NCBI GenBank assembly: GCA_030432595.1
Contig: JAUIGU010000014.1
Location: 1-64,000, forward strand
Source of the DNA: Phycisphaerae bacterium
GTDB lineage: Bacteria > Planctomycetota > Phycisphaerae > Phycisphaerales > Phycisphaeraceae
Direction: 5' to 3'
Length of the DNA: 64,000 bases
Below are positions 61,817 to 64,000 of this stretch, one piece after another. Position 1 is the first letter of the stretch. The number at the start of each line of letters is the position of its first letter. The notes below the pieces were generated by a model. It had not been told where the DNA came from. It did no database searches and saw only the letters and a list, made by a program, of their open reading frames with translations. Made by a program: the position numbers and the translations under genes.

Positions 61817-64000
61817 GGCGTCGGCTCCGGCCGGGGTTGCGTCGTGGCTTCGTCGGCTTGTTCCTGCGCCTTGGCGGCGGCTTCTTCGAGCTGCCGTGTC
61901 TCTTCCGCGATGCGGGCGTTGTTCTTGCGGCGTTCTTCCGCGTCGCGCACGCGTTGCAGCAGCCGGTCGGCGAGTTGCTGCTCGCTGGGGATGGCCTGGT
62001 AGGGCACGAACACGGTGGTGTTGTACGGCGGCATGGTCATGTTCACGACGCCGTCGGTGGGCTGAACGTACGACGCGCCCTGCTTGCGGAACAGGACCGG
62101 GCGCGGGTCTTCGGGCGAGTCGCCCGTCACGCCGACCGACGACGGGCTGAGCGCGTTGATGTAGACGCCCTCGTCCATCGGCAGGTCGACGACGCTCTTG
62201 TCCGCCGAGCGGTTGAAGACGACGTAGACCACGTCGTCGCCCAGCCGGCGCTCGAAGGCGAGCACGCCCTGGTCGTCGTCGGTGAGGATCACGCGGAACC
62301 CGCCCACGCGGAGCGCCGGCAGCGAGCCGCGCAACGCGAAGAGCCGGCGGTAGCCTTGATAGATATCGTCCTGGAACTCGACGCCGTAGCCTTCATAGGG
62401 CTGGCGGTCTTCCCAGACCATGGGCTGGCGGTTGCTGGGGTCGTCGGGGCTCCACATGCCCGCCTCGGTGCCGTAGTAGATCATGGGCGCGCCGACGAAC
62501 GTGGCCTGCAGCGCCGCGGCCTGCATCTGGCGGACGCGCTCGGTGCGGTCGGGCGGGCGCTTCTGGTAGCCCTCGCCGCCCTCGTCCTGGAGGCGGTTCT
62601 GCCCGTCGTACCCGCGGTCGGGGTTGACGAACATCGACGCGAAGCGGTCGGTGTCGTGGCTGTCGTACAGGTTCATCTGCGCCATCGAGACCTGCATCGG
62701 GTAGTTGAACACGACGCGGTTGAGCTGTTTGGCGAACTCGCTGGGGGCGATGGCGTCGCGCTCGTCAACAAAGAAGTCCAGCGCGGGGATGGCGAACTGG
62801 TAGTTCATGACCGCGTCGAACTGGTCGCCCTGGAGCCAGGGGTGGGCCCAGGTCCAGATCTCGCCGGAGATGAACGCGTCGGGGTTGGTGCCCTTGACCA
62901 GTTCGCGCCACTCGATCCAGAACGGGTGCGCGATGTCGCCGGGCACGTCGAGCCGCCAGCCGTCGATGCCGTCGGACGGGTCGCCGTCGCCGTCGGGGTC
63001 CATCCAGCGCGCGGTGATGTCGAAGATGTGCTGGCGGGGCCCGTCGGCCAGGCCGGTCTCGGGGTCGTTCTTAAACACCGGCAGGTGGCCGTTGGCCTCG
63101 TCCCACGCGATCCATTGGATGCCGCCTTCTTTGCCGTGCACCGAGTACGGGTCGTCCAGGGGGCGCCAGTGTTTCGGGTCGCCCCAGTCGGTGATCTCGA
63201 ACCAGCCGGCGTACTTGCTGTTCTGGCCCTTGGCCAAGACATCCTGAAAGAACGGGTGCGCTCGGCCGACGTGGTTAAACACGCCGTCGATCACGACCTT
63301 GAAGCCGCGCGCGTGCGCCTCGTCGAGGAACTCGAGGAAGACCTGGTCGCTGGGGGACCAGACCCAGGTCGCGGGGTCGTCGGTCTCGCCGGCGAAGCGC
63401 GGCGGGTAGTGCCGGCCGTCGTCGCGGACGCCGAGGTTGTCGTCGATGTGGCGGAAGTCGGCCGTGTCATACTTGTGCATCGACTCGGCCTCGAAGACCG
63501 GGTTGAAGTAGAGCGCGTTGACGCCCAGGTCGCGGAGGTACGGCAGCTTTTCGCGCACGCCCTGCAGGTCGCCGCCGAAGCGCCGCCGCCAGACGTTGCC
63601 CCGGCCGGTGTAGAAGTTGTCGTCGCCGGTGGCCTCGCCGTGGTCGCGGTGGTTCTTCCACCAGTCGATCGTCCAGGGCAGCAGGGTTTCGTAGGGCATG
63701 TCGCCGGGGTCGTTGGTGTCGTCACCGTTGCGGAAGCGCTCGGGGAAGATCTGGTACCAGACCGCGTGCTTGGCCCAGTCGGGCGTCGCGAAGCTGGGGG
63801 CCATCTCGACGGTGAACGCCTTGTCGCGCGCTTCCTTGATGTCGTTCACGATCCCGCCGTCGGCGAAGAGCACGGACGCGTCGCCGTCGCGCAGCTCGAA
63901 GTAGTACGCCGTGACCGGCAGCGTCGTGCCGATCAACCCCACGAACGTCTCGAGCCCGAGCTTCTCGCCCTCGACCGACAGCCGCACCGGCTCCCACGCG
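61813..64000 (-). CDS. GH13 alpha-amylase/neopullulanase-type glucanase, 5' end beyond window
   Basis: About 729 codons are visible and the frame is open to the right edge, so the true start lies outside. The visible part opens with a beta domain (LSVEGEKLGLETFVGLIGTT). The GH13 barrel follows, with AVWYQIFPERFRNGD, DGVFNHVG (region I), GWRLDVPGDI (region II, nucleophile Asp), ISGEIW (region III, acid Glu) and YDSHDTDR (region IV). The C-terminus has a beta domain and an Arg/Glu-rich coiled coil. It resembles neopullulanase/cyclomaltodextrinase and would make maltodextrins for the transporter encoded next to it. Confidence 0.93.
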   Translation of the reverse strand, partial: AWEPVRLSVEGEKLGLETFVGLIGTTLPVTAYYFELRDGDASVLFADGGIVNDIKEARDKAFTVEMAPSFATPDWAKHAVWYQIFPERFRNGDDTNDPGDMPYETLLPWTIDWWKNHRDHGEATGDDNFYTGRGNVWRRRFGGDLQGVREKLPYLRDLGVNALYFNPVFEAESMHKYDTADFRHIDDNLGVRDDGRHYPPRFAGETDDPATWVWSPSDQVFLEFLDEAHARGFKVVIDGVFNHVGRAHPFFQDVLAKGQNSKYAGWFEITDWGDPKHWRPLDDPYSVHGKEGGIQWIAWDEANGHLPVFKNDPETGLADGPRQHIFDITARWMDPDGDGDPSDGIDGWRLDVPGDIAHPFWIEWRELVKGTNPDAFISGEIWTWAHPWLQGDQFDAVMNYQFAIPALDFFVDERDAIAPSEFAKQLNRVVFNYPMQVSMAQMNLYDSHDTDRFASMFVNPDRGYDGQNRLQDEGGEGYQKRPPDRTERVRQMQAAALQATFVGAPMIYYGTEAGMWSPDDPSNRQPMVWEDRQPYEGYGVEFQDDIYQGYRRLFALRGSLPALRVGGFRVILTDDDQGVLAFERRLGDDVVYVVFNRSADKSVVDLPMDEGVYINALSPSSVGVTGDSPEDPRPVLFRKQGASYVQPTDGVVNMTMPPYNTTVFVPYQAIPSEQQLADRLLQRVRDAEERRKNNARIAEETRQLEEAAAKAQEQADEATTQPRPEPTP

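Overview
The window is GC-rich bacterial chromosome from a planctomycete, most likely class Phycisphaerae. Five secreted proteins end in PEP-CTERM-type tails (four VPEP, one VPTP). Two of these also carry a dockerin-like GDYN-x-SG-x-V-x-x-x-DLD-x-VL-x-NWG segment. There are planctomycete-style zinc-ribbon membrane proteins and a large Ser/Thr kinase with a long helical repeat tail. Intergenic spaces hold many long imperfect inverted repeats. No tRNA, rRNA, CRISPR array, phage or insertion-sequence gene was recognised.

0-21 kb is mostly housekeeping: a partial TauE/TSUP exporter, a PEP-CTERM protein, carA, a SMUG1-like uracil-DNA glycosylase and gap; a probable D-glutamate catabolic pair (dgcN-like DUF1611 plus dgcA-like enolase-superfamily racemase); xseA-xseB, a prepilin peptidase, an OmpA-like lipoprotein, hisH, a stand-alone PANK4-type DUF89 phosphatase, a class IV aminotransferase, rpmE2 and prfA; then a 939-residue exported protein convergent with a transmembrane Ser/Thr kinase.

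21-33 kb looks like an extracellular degradation region: a PEP-CTERM pectate lyase, a GDSL esterase, a zinc metalloprotease, a PL6 (alginate/chondroitinase-B type) lyase, manA, an odd W/N/D/K-rich PEP-CTERM protein, and an acyl-esterase/dipeptidase pair, with ispG embedded. This fits a polysaccharide-degrading, perhaps alga-associated bacterium.

33-50 kb holds a basic disordered Cys-cluster protein, a coupled miaB-tcdA-tatD operon, a folD operon with two unrecognised proteins, cinA, a divergent PhyH/AraC pair, radA, ctpA and tsaD. Three tRNA-modification enzymes of positions 37 (MiaB, TcdA, TsaD) fall in this window.

50-64 kb holds a twin-thioredoxin protein, an MBL-fold hydrolase, a Rieske-like lipoprotein with altered ligands, a K+ channel, a GT4 glycosyltransferase, a TrmH-type methyltransferase, a NodB-fold protein lacking catalytic residues, and a three-gene alpha-glucan operon. 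That operon is a GH13 amylase (running off the right edge), a fused substrate-binding-protein/permease, and a second permease, each overlapping the next by 4 bases.

The most unusual signal is the set of palindromic elements. One (7083-7328) consists of three concentric inverted repeats. Another family (arm GAAGCCCACGGA) acts as an apparent terminator at two places and also sits in frame inside tsaD. tsaD carries a second in-frame insert of a different kind.
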